Positions 54,301-62,401 of a DNA stretch of 64,000 nucleotides are shown piece by piece. A program made the translations under genes and the position numbers. Below the pieces are notes generated by a model that was not told the origin of the DNA, did no database searches, and saw nothing but the letters and a program-made list of their open reading frames with translations. Source of the DNA: Rhodothermales bacterium (lineage in GTDB: Bacteria > Bacteroidota > Rhodothermia > Rhodothermales > JANQRZ01); contig JBDUXZ010000003.1 of NCBI GenBank assembly GCA_039944855.1, positions 62,001-126,000 on the forward strand, read 5' to 3'. Every line of letters begins with the position of its first letter. Position 1 is the stretch's first letter.

Positions 54301-55462
54301 ACCCGCCGTCGTTGAAGGTGAACGACTGGCCCGGCGCGTCGAGCACGAACAGGCCCGCGTTCTCGAACCGGCCCGTCCCGTTGCCGTCGCCCGCGAGGCT
54401 TCCAGCGCCCGTCGCGCGGACGATGCCGCCGGGCTCGTTGCGGAGCACGCTGCCGGCGTAAAGCCCCAGGCTCGACGGGATCTCGACGACGCCTTCGTTG
54501 CGGACGATCACCTCGGCGAGACCCGAGAAGTTGCTGCCCGTCGCCGCCTTGAGCAGCAGGCCGGTGTTGGTGAACGAGCCGCCCCCGCTCCGCAGGAACG
54601 ACGTGCCGACCATCTGGAAGCCGGTCCCGTTCACGGCGAGCGTGGCGCCGGCCGGCCCGGCGAGCAGGTTGACGCCGCTGATCCCGACCGTCCCCTGCGG
54701 GCTGCCCTGAATCACGCCCTCGGCGGTGATCTGACTGTTCGTGAACACCAGCGTCCCCGTGGCACTCGCGTCGAGACTGGCGCCTTGCATGGTGCCGCCG
54801 CCGCTGAGGAAGAAGACGCCCTCTGCGGCGCGCACGGTCCCACCGAGGAGTTCGAAGGGCGCGCCCACCGAGCAGTTGCCTGCTTGCGACGTGAGCGGGC
54901 AGCCGGTCGCTTCGAGCGTGCCGCGGATGCGGAACAGCGCCGTCGCGCCTCCGGGAGACGCACCGTTCCCGACCACGCGCAGCGTGCCGGACGGCGCCAC
55001 GTCGAGTGTGCCGCCCGTCCGCAGAAACGAGACGCCGGCGGGGACCGTCGCCTCGCCCTCGACGAGGACCGTGCCGGTCGCGTAGAGGCCGTCCTCGCCG
55101 CCGGGCGTGATGTCGAGGAGCATCAGCCGGCCGTTCGGCCGGATCGCCGCCGACTCGATGCCGATGAATCCCCGCGAGGTCAGCGTCTGAATTCCGCTCG
55201 CGCCGCCGAGGACGAGCGTCCCCGCGGCGACCGACACGAAATCGCCGATGGAGACGGTGTACGTGCCGGCGACGTCGATGCAGGCCACGTCACCCGAGGT
55301 CGGGACTTCGGCCGGAGTCCAGTTGGCGGCTTCGGACCAGGAGCCGTCGACGGGCGCGGCCCACGTCCGCGTGCAAGTCTGGGCGAGTGCAGGACCGCCG
55401 AGGAGCGGCAGCGCGGCGAGAAGCACGAACGCGAACGGACGGAGAGGGAGCAGGGAGGTCAT
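51350..55462 (-). CDS. Large secreted T9SS protein with beta-helical and DUF11-like regions
   Basis: A 1370-residue exported protein. Signal FVLLAALPLLGGPALAQ. Residues ~30-560 are rich in short beta turns and Gly (LVLGGASGIQTL, VRAAEGVFFLSGGGTMQGA, TNTGLLLKAATGSNFSGL), a right-handed beta-helix/autotransporter-passenger-like pattern. Around residues 1000-1160 there is a poly-Gly linker (GGKPGGGGGGACE) and a conserved repeat domain, YYVPLDAADDPLFYTVTFENIAG, TITDEIDPNLNLATL, as in DUF7619/DUF11-type proteins. The end is T9SS (QPYPNPSRGEATFRW, YDLLGREVARLADG). Likely an adhesin or surface-layer component (inference). Confidence 0.85.
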   Translation of the reverse strand: MTSLLPLRPFAFVLLAALPLLGGPALAQTCTRTWAAPVDGSWSEAANWTPAEVPTSGDVACIDVAGTYTVSIGDFVSVAAGTLVLGGASGIQTLTSRGFIGIESAAIRPNGRLMLLDITPGGEDGLYATGTVLVEGEATVPAGVSFLRTGGTLDVAPSGTLRVVGNGASPGGATALFRIRGTLEATGCPLTSQAGNCSVGAPFELLGGTVRAAEGVFFLSGGGTMQGASLDASATGTLVFTNSQITAEGVIQGSPQGTVGISGVNLLAGPAGATLAVNGTGFQMVGTSFLRSGGGSFTNTGLLLKAATGSNFSGLAEVIVRNEGVVEIPSSLGLYAGSVLRNEPGGIVRATGAGSLAGDGNGTGRFENAGLFVLDAPGQSFTFNDGGFGRNSGPYSRPGSEMRVLAGRLDLAGPGSRNLPDGTTLTGMGALGIFGTFQPEGTVSPGTDAQPLARLAHGSYFYPSQVAGSPRLVIDVDAGGRSDTLDVSFAPGGSGARLAGALVVRVRPGYVPAVGDAFTIIRTEGTVTGQFAQILVDGAPEGIAFVTEIESPPAGQIVRLRAVAVAPGGPITVSTTTPVGGAVRPIFLTGPGAPGVSAARLECTECLDPTAFGTIPAQIVGTGTLKEARFDLTSPRAYGFYDLVISRPGLDDEVVPVTVRPYLAFVFAESGIARGARVRPPGLGYNYSALQMELRTNTDEPAFHAPRVVRTEPELFALSLAGPNPFFDGVVYYESVNATDPERAPLTFGRLTRGAMTPLTFGLRIDPEDILFPEQMPTGPDDPRIPFGTPRLVAAAGAQHLSSARTAAVIGVALRTSANQTLTDYIAAVDAADAAAVAIATRDAIQFGIRNYYAAPADLLVPVIAALSATVAPPPGLPASAAEAFDLALESAIDDVAFDIEVALIEPGGAVGALVQDEIAALFPEGTGLDDGFPDVIGTEDDALRTDFTALERLFCFLGFGDAIRAIKGIPGGKPGGGGGGACEPPAAPADPNDKFAETNLTCEFGTVIVDGEEQTRCVRYYVPLDAADDPLFYTVTFENIAGATANAEFVTITDEIDPNLNLATLAIEGTSSDSTFSYSVSGRTITFRFVGIDLPPNVTPPEGEGFVKFSLVPNAGLEEGTEIRNDAEIVFDFNPPIATPEVLHEIRQTADLAALVTAPDFLEIGSAVTFVATAANLRGDVASEATLTIMPPNAPLVSVTPTAGECTGTAPIVCALGDLPPGEIVSVEVVVAPDGEGELTLSAAGTTTAFDGFESNNADAAVVDIVPVGNEDEDSAFPREVTLAQPYPNPSRGEATFRWGLPEAGRVTVQVYDLLGREVARLADGAVTEPGWHEVRWRGAVASGVYVVRMKAEAGRQTVVRTRRIVVVR

Positions 55463-55591
55463 AGCATCAGCGAGGAAGGTGACAAGGGAGCGGGCTACCC
55501 TCCCATCGATATTTTCTCGCGAAGCGGCTCACGTTGACGCCGGCACCTCGCAGACCTGTTGTTCCACGGCGGCCAGAGGCTTAACCTCTCA

Positions 55592-55599
55592 TACCTTAG
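55592..55599 (+). promoter_or_regulatory. Candidate promoter element for the sigma/kinase operon
   Basis: TACCTTAG matches TAnnTTTG in seven of eight positions, 26 bp before the sigma-factor ATG. A small inverted repeat, AGAGGCTTAACCTCT (55575-55589), overlaps the spacer side and could be an operator. Confidence 0.3.
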
Positions 55600-55625
55600 A
55601 CACCTCTGCTCGCGCCCTCCTCCGC

Positions 55626-56189
55626 ATGGATGACCCGAACGACATCACGCGCCTGCTGGCGCGAGCGCACGAGGGCGACCCCGACGCCCTCAACCGCCTC
55701 GTCCCCATCCTCTACGAGGAGCTGCGTGCGCTTGCTCACCGCCAGCGCATGCGTCGCCGCCCGAGCGAGACGCTGAACACGACGGCCCTCGTCCACGAGG
55801 CTTATGAGAAGCTGGCACGCTCAGGCGGTTCGTTTGCCAACCGACACCACTTCTTCCGGGTCGCCGCGCGGATCATGCGCAGCGTGCTCGTCGACCACGC
55901 GCGTGCCCAGCGACGGCAGAAGCGCGGCGGCGGCCAGCGCCCGCTCTCGCTCGACGAGGAGTTCTTCGTCCCGCCGCAGCGCACCGAACATCTCCTCGCC
56001 CTCGACGAGGCCCTGACCCGGCTCACCGCCCTCGACGCGCGGCAGGCCGAGATCGTGGAGCTTCGCTACTTCGTCGGGCTGACGATCCCCGAGGCGGCGG
56101 ACGTGCTCGACCTCTCCCCGGCAACCGTCAAGCGCGACTGGGCCGTCGCGCGTGCCTGGCTCCATCACAACCTGTCGGAAGCCGCATGA
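55626..56189 (+). CDS. ECF sigma factor (TIGR02999-type)
   Basis: A 187-residue extracytoplasmic-function sigma factor. Region 2 is visible as DPDALNRLVPILYEELRALAHRQ and TLNTTALVHEAYEKLAR, with the RAARIMRSVLVDHARAQRRQKRGG linker; region 4 as IVELRYFVGLTIPEAADVLDLSPATVKRDW. This is the group commonly paired with serine/threonine kinases. The start at 55626 (MDDPNDITRLLARAHEGD) is the natural start of region 2. It overlaps the kinase gene by ATGA and so is coupled to it. No anti-sigma factor is present, so control is probably through the kinase. Confidence 0.95.
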   Translation: MDDPNDITRLLARAHEGDPDALNRLVPILYEELRALAHRQRMRRRPSETLNTTALVHEAYEKLARSGGSFANRHHFFRVAARIMRSVLVDHARAQRRQKRGGGQRPLSLDEEFFVPPQRTEHLLALDEALTRLTALDARQAEIVELRYFVGLTIPEAADVLDLSPATVKRDWAVARAWLHHNLSEAA

Positions 56190-58765
56190 CCCCCACCGAA
56201 CGCTACGCCCGCGTCACGGCCCTCTTCTCCGATGCGCTCGAACGGGCTCCCGACGAGCGCACTACATGGCTCGCCGAAGCCTGTGACGACCCGGAGATCC
56301 GGCACGAGGTCGAGGCCATGCTCGCGCACCACGCGGACGACATGCCCGGGCCGCTCGACGCACCCGTGTTCGCCCGGCCCGCCAGTTCGTTCAGCGACGC
56401 GGCCGACGACGAACCGAGTCCCCTCCTCGGCCAGCGCGTCGGCGTGTGGCGGGTGACGGGGCTGCTCGGGCGCGGCGGGATGGGCACCGTCTACCGCGCC
56501 GAGCGCGACGACGAGAGCTTCACGCAGCACGCCGCGCTCAAGCTCGTCCACCCCGGCTTCGCTCCCGATTTCCGACTGCGCTTCCTCCGCGAGCGTGCCC
56601 TTCTCGCCGGCCTCGACCACCCCGGCATTGCCCGCCTCCTCGACGGCGGCCTCGCCTCCGACGGCGCACCGTACCTCGCGATGGAGATCGTCAACGGTGA
56701 GCCCATCACGGCCTACGCCGAAACGCACGGGCTGAATCTCCGCGAGAGGCTCGGCCTCTTCCTCCAGACCTGCGATGCCGTCGCGCACGCGCATTTCCAC
56801 CTCATCGTCCACCGCGACCTCAAGCCGCCGCACATCCTCGTGGAAGACGCCGAGGGCGGACCGCGCGTGAAGCTGCTCGACTTCGGGATCGCCAAGCTGC
56901 TCTCCGAAGAGGACGACGGGCTGACGCGGACGGGCTCCTCGGGGCCGCTGACACCCTCCTACGCCTCGCCCGAACAACTCCTCGGCCAGCCGATCACGAC
57001 CGCCACCGACGTCTACGCCCTCGGCATCGTGCTCTACGAGGTGCTCGCCGGAACCCGCCCCTACACCGTGGACGGGCTCAGCGCTTCGCAGACGGAGCGG
57101 GTGATCTGCGAGGCCCCTCCAGCACTGCCCTCCGTGTCGGCCCCAGCCGAGCGAGCGCGGGCGCTGCGTGGCGACCTCGACACGATCGTAAGCAAGGCGC
57201 TCGCCAAGGAGCCCGCTCGCCGCTACCCGACAGCGGCCGACTTCGCCGCCGACCTCCGCCGCTACCTCGGCGGGCTGCCCGTCGAGGCCCGGCCCGCGAC
57301 GGTGCGCTACCGCGCCAGCCGATTTCTGCGACGGCACCGCGTGGCCTCGGCCTCCGTCGCGCTCGTGGTCGCTGCGCTCATAACCGGGACCGGGGTCGCC
57401 CTCTGGCAGGCGCAGGCGGCCCGCGCCGAGGCGGCCAAGGCTATCGCCATGAACGGCTTCCTCATCGGGCTTCTCGAATCGGCCGATCCAACCGTCGAGG
57501 GCCGCGAGGTGCGCGTGGTGAGCCTGCTGGACCGGGCCGCTGCCGACCTGGATTCGGTATTCGCCGGCCAGCCCGATGTGGAGGCCGCGATGCGTTTCAC
57601 GCTCGGCGAGACGTACTACCAACTCGGGCTCTACGACGAGGCCGAGGCCCAGCACGTCCGCGCGCTCGCGCTCCGGGAGCGCCTCTACGGCCCGCGCCAC
57701 CCCGACGTGGTGCGCGTGCAGAACGAGCTGGGCTTCGTCTGGGTGCAGCAGGACCGCCTCGAACCAGCCGACTCGATCCTCACGCTCGCGCTCGCCTCGG
57801 CGCGCACGTTCCGGGATGAGGATGCCCTCCTCGCCACCGTGCTGTCCAGCCTTGGCGGCGTCCGCTACTGGCAGGGGGACCAGCAGGGCGCGCTCGACGC
57901 CCACCTCGAATCCGCCGTCATCTCGGAACGAACCGACGAGCCGGACGAGATCGAGATCGCTGCCGCGTACGGCAACGTCGCCGTCGTGCTCCACGAACTC
58001 GGACGTGACGACGAAGCCCTCGTCTACATGGAGCGCGAGCTGGAGGTCTACCGCCGGGTCTACGAGCCGACGAACGCCCGCATCGCGATGGCGCTCCGAA
58101 ATCTCGCCAGCGGGTATCACAGCCTGCGGCGCTACGACGACGCCGTGCGGATGAACGAGGAGGCGATCGCCCTCTTCCGTCAGACCGTCGACCCGGACAG
58201 TCCGGACCTCGCGAACGCGCTCAGCAACCACGGACCGACGCTCATTAAAGTCGGCCGCTACGCCGAGGCCGAGGCCGCCGCACGTGAGGCGATGGACATT
58301 TACGCGCGCACCGTCGGGACCGAGACCCAGACCTACGCCGCGGCCCTCCTCAAGGCATCGCAGGCGCAGGAACTGCAAGGCGAGACGGCCGAGGCCGAGG
58401 CCGGCATCCGCCGCGCTATCGCCATCTTCCGCAAGACGGGTCCCGAAGATCACCCGGCGATGGGCTACAGCCAACTCGCGCTCGGCAAGCTGCTCGCGGC
58501 GCAGGAGCGCTACGCGGAGGCCGAGCCTGTCCTGCGCCGCGCGTTCGCCATCCGGTCGCAGAGCCTGGCCCCGGATCACCCCGACCGCGCCGACATCGCC
58601 AGCCGTCTCGGCGAGGTGCTCGGCCGAGTAGGCCAGCGCGCCGAGGCTGAGTCCTTGCTCGTCGCCGGCCGCGATGTGCTCCGCCAGCAGGAGAACGACG
58701 AGCGGGCACCCGAGGCCGCCGCCCGCCTCGCCGCGTTCCGCGCCGCACGGACACCGGGATCGTAG
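56186..58765 (+). CDS. Membrane Ser/Thr protein kinase with TPR sensor domain and altered catalytic loop
   Basis: An 859-residue kinase. Residues 1-80 form the N-terminal helical region typical of sigma-linked kinases; 90-370 the kinase domain: LLGRGGMGTVY, HAALKLV (Lys119), HRDLKPPH (209-216), LDFGIAK and SYASPEQ. Residues ~385-410 are a membrane helix, and the rest are TPR repeats (EALVYMERELEVYRRVY, RYAEAEAAAREAMDIYART). The catalytic-loop Asn expected after HRDLKxx is His216. The gene is coupled to the ECF sigma factor, which it probably phosphorylates or otherwise controls in response to a periplasmic signal (inference from family pairing). Confidence 0.9.
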   Translation: MTPTERYARVTALFSDALERAPDERTTWLAEACDDPEIRHEVEAMLAHHADDMPGPLDAPVFARPASSFSDAADDEPSPLLGQRVGVWRVTGLLGRGGMGTVYRAERDDESFTQHAALKLVHPGFAPDFRLRFLRERALLAGLDHPGIARLLDGGLASDGAPYLAMEIVNGEPITAYAETHGLNLRERLGLFLQTCDAVAHAHFHLIVHRDLKPPHILVEDAEGGPRVKLLDFGIAKLLSEEDDGLTRTGSSGPLTPSYASPEQLLGQPITTATDVYALGIVLYEVLAGTRPYTVDGLSASQTERVICEAPPALPSVSAPAERARALRGDLDTIVSKALAKEPARRYPTAADFAADLRRYLGGLPVEARPATVRYRASRFLRRHRVASASVALVVAALITGTGVALWQAQAARAEAAKAIAMNGFLIGLLESADPTVEGREVRVVSLLDRAAADLDSVFAGQPDVEAAMRFTLGETYYQLGLYDEAEAQHVRALALRERLYGPRHPDVVRVQNELGFVWVQQDRLEPADSILTLALASARTFRDEDALLATVLSSLGGVRYWQGDQQGALDAHLESAVISERTDEPDEIEIAAAYGNVAVVLHELGRDDEALVYMERELEVYRRVYEPTNARIAMALRNLASGYHSLRRYDDAVRMNEEAIALFRQTVDPDSPDLANALSNHGPTLIKVGRYAEAEAAAREAMDIYARTVGTETQTYAAALLKASQAQELQGETAEAEAGIRRAIAIFRKTGPEDHPAMGYSQLALGKLLAAQERYAEAEPVLRRAFAIRSQSLAPDHPDRADIASRLGEVLGRVGQRAEAESLLVAGRDVLRQQENDERAPEAAARLAAFRAARTPGS

Positions 58766-58806
58766 CCAGGCCGCATCGTAGCCAGGCCGCATCGTAGCCA
58801 GACTGC
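58759..58806 (+). repeat. Three tandem copies of a 16-bp unit overlapping the kinase stop codon
   Basis: ATCGTAGCCAGGCCGC occurs twice perfectly and a third time as ATCGTAGCCAGACTGC. The first copy contains the TAG stop of the kinase gene. Confidence 0.9.
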
Positions 58807-58864
58807 ACTGCTGACCGGATCACGCGGAGCCGCTGGGGTGGGACTGTAGCGTCAGCGTTAAGCC

Positions 58865-58996
58865 TTCCCGATTCGGGAACCCAGGAAGTCGCTCACCTAT
58901 CAAACGACTCCCTTCTGCGGCCGTCTTCCCGCCCCTTCTGCGACGGCCGCGCCTTCTCCTCACCTCTCTCGGGGCGCAGCCATTACGCTGCGCCCC
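58865..58996. promoter_or_regulatory. Leader with three successive hairpins before an SDR gene
   Basis: Hairpin 1: TTCCCG/CGGGAA (58865-58879). Hairpin 2: GCGGCCGTC/GACGGCCGC (58917-58950). Hairpin 3: GGGGCGCAGC/GCTGCGCCCC with a six-base loop (58971-58996), followed by TTCTCATCT, 27 bp before the SDR start. The last could terminate kinase transcripts or attenuate the SDR gene. Confidence 0.5.
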
Positions 58997-59023
58997 TTCT
59001 CATCTCAGCCAGCCCTATCCCCC

Positions 59024-59896
59024 ATGAAACGCCTCGAAGGAAAGTCCGCGATCGTTACCGGCGCCGGTGCCGGCATCGGCGAAGCCATCGCCCACAAATT
59101 CGCGCTCGAAGGCGCGAACGTCCTCCTCAACGGCCTCCCCGACGATCCGCTCGACGAGGTCGCCGACGACATCCGCGAGCAGTACCCCGACGTCGAAGTC
59201 GCCGTGTTCGCGGGCGACGTCGGCAATCAGGAAACGGCCGAGGCGTGCGTCAAAGCCGCCGTCGATGCGTTCGGCAAGCTCGACGTGCTCGTCAACAACG
59301 CGGGCGTGCTGCCGAAGCTGGCCGAGCTGCAGGACTATCCCATCGACGCGTTCGAAAAGCTCGTCCACAACAACATTTACACGGCGTTCCACATGACGCG
59401 CGCCGCCCTTCCCGAGCTACAGAAGACGCGCGGCAACATCGTCTCGGCCGGGTCCGAGGCGGGGTGGAATGGCTCGCCCCGGTTCACGCCGTACGGCCCG
59501 ACGAAGGCGTATATCCACGCGCTCATGAAGGGCGTCGCGGGCGAGCAGGGGAAGTACGGCGTCCGCGCCAACTGCGTCTGCCCCGGTCCCATCGACACGT
59601 CGTGGACGCACGCCGAGTCCGGCCCGATGGACGAGGACGCCGAGGAGACCGTCGTGATGTCGACGGCGTTCGGGCGGCGGGCGACGACGGAAGAGGTGGC
59701 GAACGTCTACGCCTTCCTCGCGAGCGACGAGGCGAGCTACGTCACCGGCGCGCTCTGGCTCGTCGACGGCGCGACGACGATCGTCCACGGGATGCCGGGC
59801 AAGCAGGTCCCGGACGCGATCCGGCAGCAGCCCGAGGGCGTCCTCAAGCTCCGCTTCCAGCGCGCCTCCGACCCGGCCGACGCGCCCACGCCGTAA
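59024..59896 (+). CDS. SDR family oxidoreductase
   Basis: A 290-residue classical SDR. TGAGAGIGEAIA is the cofactor loop, GDVGNQETAE the acidic loop and NNAGVLPKLAE the Asn. VSAGSEAGWNGSP holds the Ser, and YGPTKAYIHALM the Tyr and Lys. The C-terminus has VTGALWLVDGATTIVHG and a short basic tail. Substrate unknown. It is monocistronic and convergent with the glycosyltransferase gene. A hairpin-rich leader precedes it. Confidence 0.93.
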   Translation: MKRLEGKSAIVTGAGAGIGEAIAHKFALEGANVLLNGLPDDPLDEVADDIREQYPDVEVAVFAGDVGNQETAEACVKAAVDAFGKLDVLVNNAGVLPKLAELQDYPIDAFEKLVHNNIYTAFHMTRAALPELQKTRGNIVSAGSEAGWNGSPRFTPYGPTKAYIHALMKGVAGEQGKYGVRANCVCPGPIDTSWTHAESGPMDEDAEETVVMSTAFGRRATTEEVANVYAFLASDEASYVTGALWLVDGATTIVHGMPGKQVPDAIRQQPEGVLKLRFQRASDPADAPTP

Positions 59897-59919
59897 CGCG
59901 CTTGCCGCGCTCCCGAAGA

Positions 59920-61566
59920 CTACCGCACGGCGGCGGTCGGGAGCGCGGCGAGGGTGTCGGCGAGGTCGTCGGCGATGGCGCGCCAGTCGTAGCGCGCGAC
60001 GGCGGCTTCGCGGAGATCGGCGGCGTAGCGGCCGGGCTCGGCGAGGGCGTCGGACACCCGGTCGATGATGTCGGCGACGGTGTGCTCGGCGTCGTGGCGG
60101 ACGGTGAGCAGGGCGCGTGCCTCGGCGGGGAGGGCCTCGCCGAGGATGCGGAGGCTGTCGCCCATCCCGCCGTAGTCGGTGCCGACGGGAAGCGTGCCGG
60201 AGGCGGCGGCCTCGGGGATCACGAGCGGCGACGCCTCGCGCACGACCGACGGGAAGACGCCCACGTCCGCGACGGCGTAGAGCTTGCCGAGCGGCGCGTG
60301 GTCGAGGAAGCCGGTGAAGACGACGTGCTCAGGGCGGAGGTGGCGCTCGGCCCGGTCGAAGTAGGCGTCGAGTTCGCCCGCCGCTTCGAGCCGGTCGAAG
60401 TAGGGCGCGGCGAGCGGGAGCGGCTCGGGCTCGGCCTCGCCCTGCAGCGCGGTGCCGAGTTCGACGATCCGCCGCGCGAGCCGCCGGTAGCCCTGCGACG
60501 CGGCCCACACGAACGCCTCCATCGCATCGCGCAGCCCGCCCGTGCCGGCCACGACGAGCCGCGCGTCCGGTCGCCGTGCGAGGATTTCGGAGAAGGCGAC
60601 AACGACGGCCGGAAACCCTTTCTCGGTGATGAGCCGTCCGACGTAGAGCACGACCGCCGCGTCGTCCCAGTCGACGGCGCGGAGCTTCGTTTCGAGGTCG
60701 GCGTCGGGGGCGGAACTGACGTAGTCGGCGCTCGCGTCGAGCGCGGTGCGGAGGTCGGCGTCGGCGAGATCGTCGCGGAGCGCGTCGCGGAGGGCCTGCT
60801 GCTGCGCGGCCGTTCGCCCACGTTTCTCGTCGGCGACGAAGCCGAGGAGCGCCTCGATTCGCTCGTCGCGTTCGTCGCGCGGTGCCACGTCGAACTGATC
60901 GGTGTCCACGCCTACGGGCAGGCGACCGACCTTCGCGTCGAGGCCAGGGACGTTGCTGAAGACGTCGCGGAAGCGACCTTCCATCTCGCCATTGAGCGCG
61001 AACACGCGGTCGGCAGCGGCGAGGGCCGCGCTCGCGGCGGCGTGCATCCGCTCGTCCTTTTTGACGATGTACTCGATGGCGCTCCCGTGCGGGAGGACGG
61101 CGAACGGCACGCCCGTTCGCTCCTTCGCCCGCTGCACGGCGAGGGACGAGAGCACGACGTGGTTGACGCAGAACCCGGTGACGTGCTCGGCCACTTGCGT
61201 CAGCACGCGCGCGTTCCGCTCGACGTACTCCTCGATCGCCGCATCGTCGAGGTCGAGGATCGAGCGGACGTACGTCGAGTTCGTGCGGGGCCGGACGTAG
61301 GTCGGCAACACGGCGAGGTCGGGGCGGTGGACGACGCAGCGGCCGGGGACCGGCGTCTCGCGCTCGAAGAGGGTCTCGGGCTCGCCATCGGCGTCGTATT
61401 TCACCGCGGACGCGACGAAGTCGTAGTGCTCCGGGCGGCTCTCCTGACAGACGACGTGGACGGTGTGGCCGAGGTGGCAGAGGGCGCGGACGATGCTGCG
61501 CGTCCAGAGGTTGCTGCCGGCGCCGGAGAAGCCGTAGCCGTGGACGATGCCGAGCGCGTGGGACAT
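59920..61566 (-). CDS. Glycosyltransferase (GT4-like) with an expanded middle region
   Basis: A 548-residue GT-B enzyme. The N-terminal domain starts LGIVHGYGFSGAGSNLWTRSI, with GFCVNHVVLSSLAV; the C-terminal domain has VVLYVGRLITEKGFPAVVVAF, DARLVVAGTGG and FPSVVREASPLVIPEAAASG (the E..P....E..A donor-binding motif). It is about 150 residues longer than typical GT4 proteins; the extra includes residues after LLGFVADEKRGRTAA and a DAYFDRAERHL segment. It likely adds sugar to a lipid or glycan precursor in the cytoplasm. The nearby divergent sugar nucleotidyltransferase gene may supply its donor. Confidence 0.88.
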   Translation of the reverse strand: MSHALGIVHGYGFSGAGSNLWTRSIVRALCHLGHTVHVVCQESRPEHYDFVASAVKYDADGEPETLFERETPVPGRCVVHRPDLAVLPTYVRPRTNSTYVRSILDLDDAAIEEYVERNARVLTQVAEHVTGFCVNHVVLSSLAVQRAKERTGVPFAVLPHGSAIEYIVKKDERMHAAASAALAAADRVFALNGEMEGRFRDVFSNVPGLDAKVGRLPVGVDTDQFDVAPRDERDERIEALLGFVADEKRGRTAAQQQALRDALRDDLADADLRTALDASADYVSSAPDADLETKLRAVDWDDAAVVLYVGRLITEKGFPAVVVAFSEILARRPDARLVVAGTGGLRDAMEAFVWAASQGYRRLARRIVELGTALQGEAEPEPLPLAAPYFDRLEAAGELDAYFDRAERHLRPEHVVFTGFLDHAPLGKLYAVADVGVFPSVVREASPLVIPEAAASGTLPVGTDYGGMGDSLRILGEALPAEARALLTVRHDAEHTVADIIDRVSDALAEPGRYAADLREAAVARYDWRAIADDLADTLAALPTAAVR

Positions 61567-61654
61567 TGCGAGGGGAAGTTGGCGGGAAGGGCACAAGCCA
61601 ACACGCGCCGCGTACCCTCTGATCCCTGCTCCTCTCCAATCACCCCTCCCCTCT

Positions 61655-62401
61655 ATGGTCGCGATGATCCTCGCGGCGGGTCTCGGCACCCGTCTCCGCC
61701 CCCTCACGAACGACACGCCGAAAGCGCTCGTCCCCGTCGCAAATGTGCCGATGCTCGAGCGCGTCGTCCGCCGCTGCCTCGACGCCGGGGCGACGCGCCT
61801 CGTCGTCAACGTCTCCTACCTCGGCGAGCAGGTCGCCGACTTCATCGAGGCCAACGACGGGTTCGGCGTGGACGTGCAGATCTCCGACGAGCCGGACGGC
61901 CCGCTCGAAACCGGCGGCGGGATCAAAAAGGCCGCGCCCCTCCTCCCCGACGACGCGCCCGTCCTCGTCCACAACGCCGACATCCTCACGAGCGTCGACC
62001 TCCGCGCGCTCTACGCCGCGCACGTCGCCGACGACCGCAGCCCGCTCGCCACGCTCGCCGTGACGCCCGCCGAATCGGGCCGCTACCTCGTCTTCGACGA
62101 CGGCGGCCTCGCCGGCTACGCGATTGACGGCGAGGAGAAGTTGATGCGTGATCGGCAGGGCACGACCCGGCGCTACGACTTCTGCGGCGTCCACGTGGTC
62201 TCGCGCGAGATGGTGGATATGCTCTGCGCCGAGGACGGCGAGAAGTTCTCCGTGATGGACTCGTACCTCCGTGCTGCCAAGCACGGCCGCGTGATCGCCG
62301 CGTTCGAGGGCGGCCACACCTGCCACGACGTCGGCACGCACGAGCGGCTCGAAGAGGCCGGCCGCCTCGTCACCGCGTGGGAGGCGGAGGGAAAGCGCTA
62401 A
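61655..62401 (+). CDS. Sugar-phosphate nucleotidyltransferase
   Basis: A 248-residue NTP-transferase-fold enzyme: MILAAGLGTRLRPLTNDTPKAL (signature GxGTRxxP, with Lys), VNVSYLGEQVADFI, ISDEPDGPLETGGGIKKA and VHNADILTSVD (the metal-binding Asp). It is short, lacks the C-terminal beta-helix of larger family members, and resembles MurU/mannose-1-phosphate guanylyltransferases. It activates a sugar 1-phosphate with a nucleotide. Substrate not determined. It lies divergent from the glycosyltransferase gene, 88 bp apart, and overlaps the end of the next convergent gene by 4 bp. Confidence 0.92.
   Translation: MVAMILAAGLGTRLRPLTNDTPKALVPVANVPMLERVVRRCLDAGATRLVVNVSYLGEQVADFIEANDGFGVDVQISDEPDGPLETGGGIKKAAPLLPDDAPVLVHNADILTSVDLRALYAAHVADDRSPLATLAVTPAESGRYLVFDDGGLAGYAIDGEEKLMRDRQGTTRRYDFCGVHVVSREMVDMLCAEDGEKFSVMDSYLRAAKHGRVIAAFEGGHTCHDVGTHERLEEAGRLVTAWEAEGKR

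Noticed and set aside
56165-58792. An 875-residue minus-strand frame opposite the kinase
   Set aside because: It follows the kinase codons exactly and lacks any motif, so it is a shadow.
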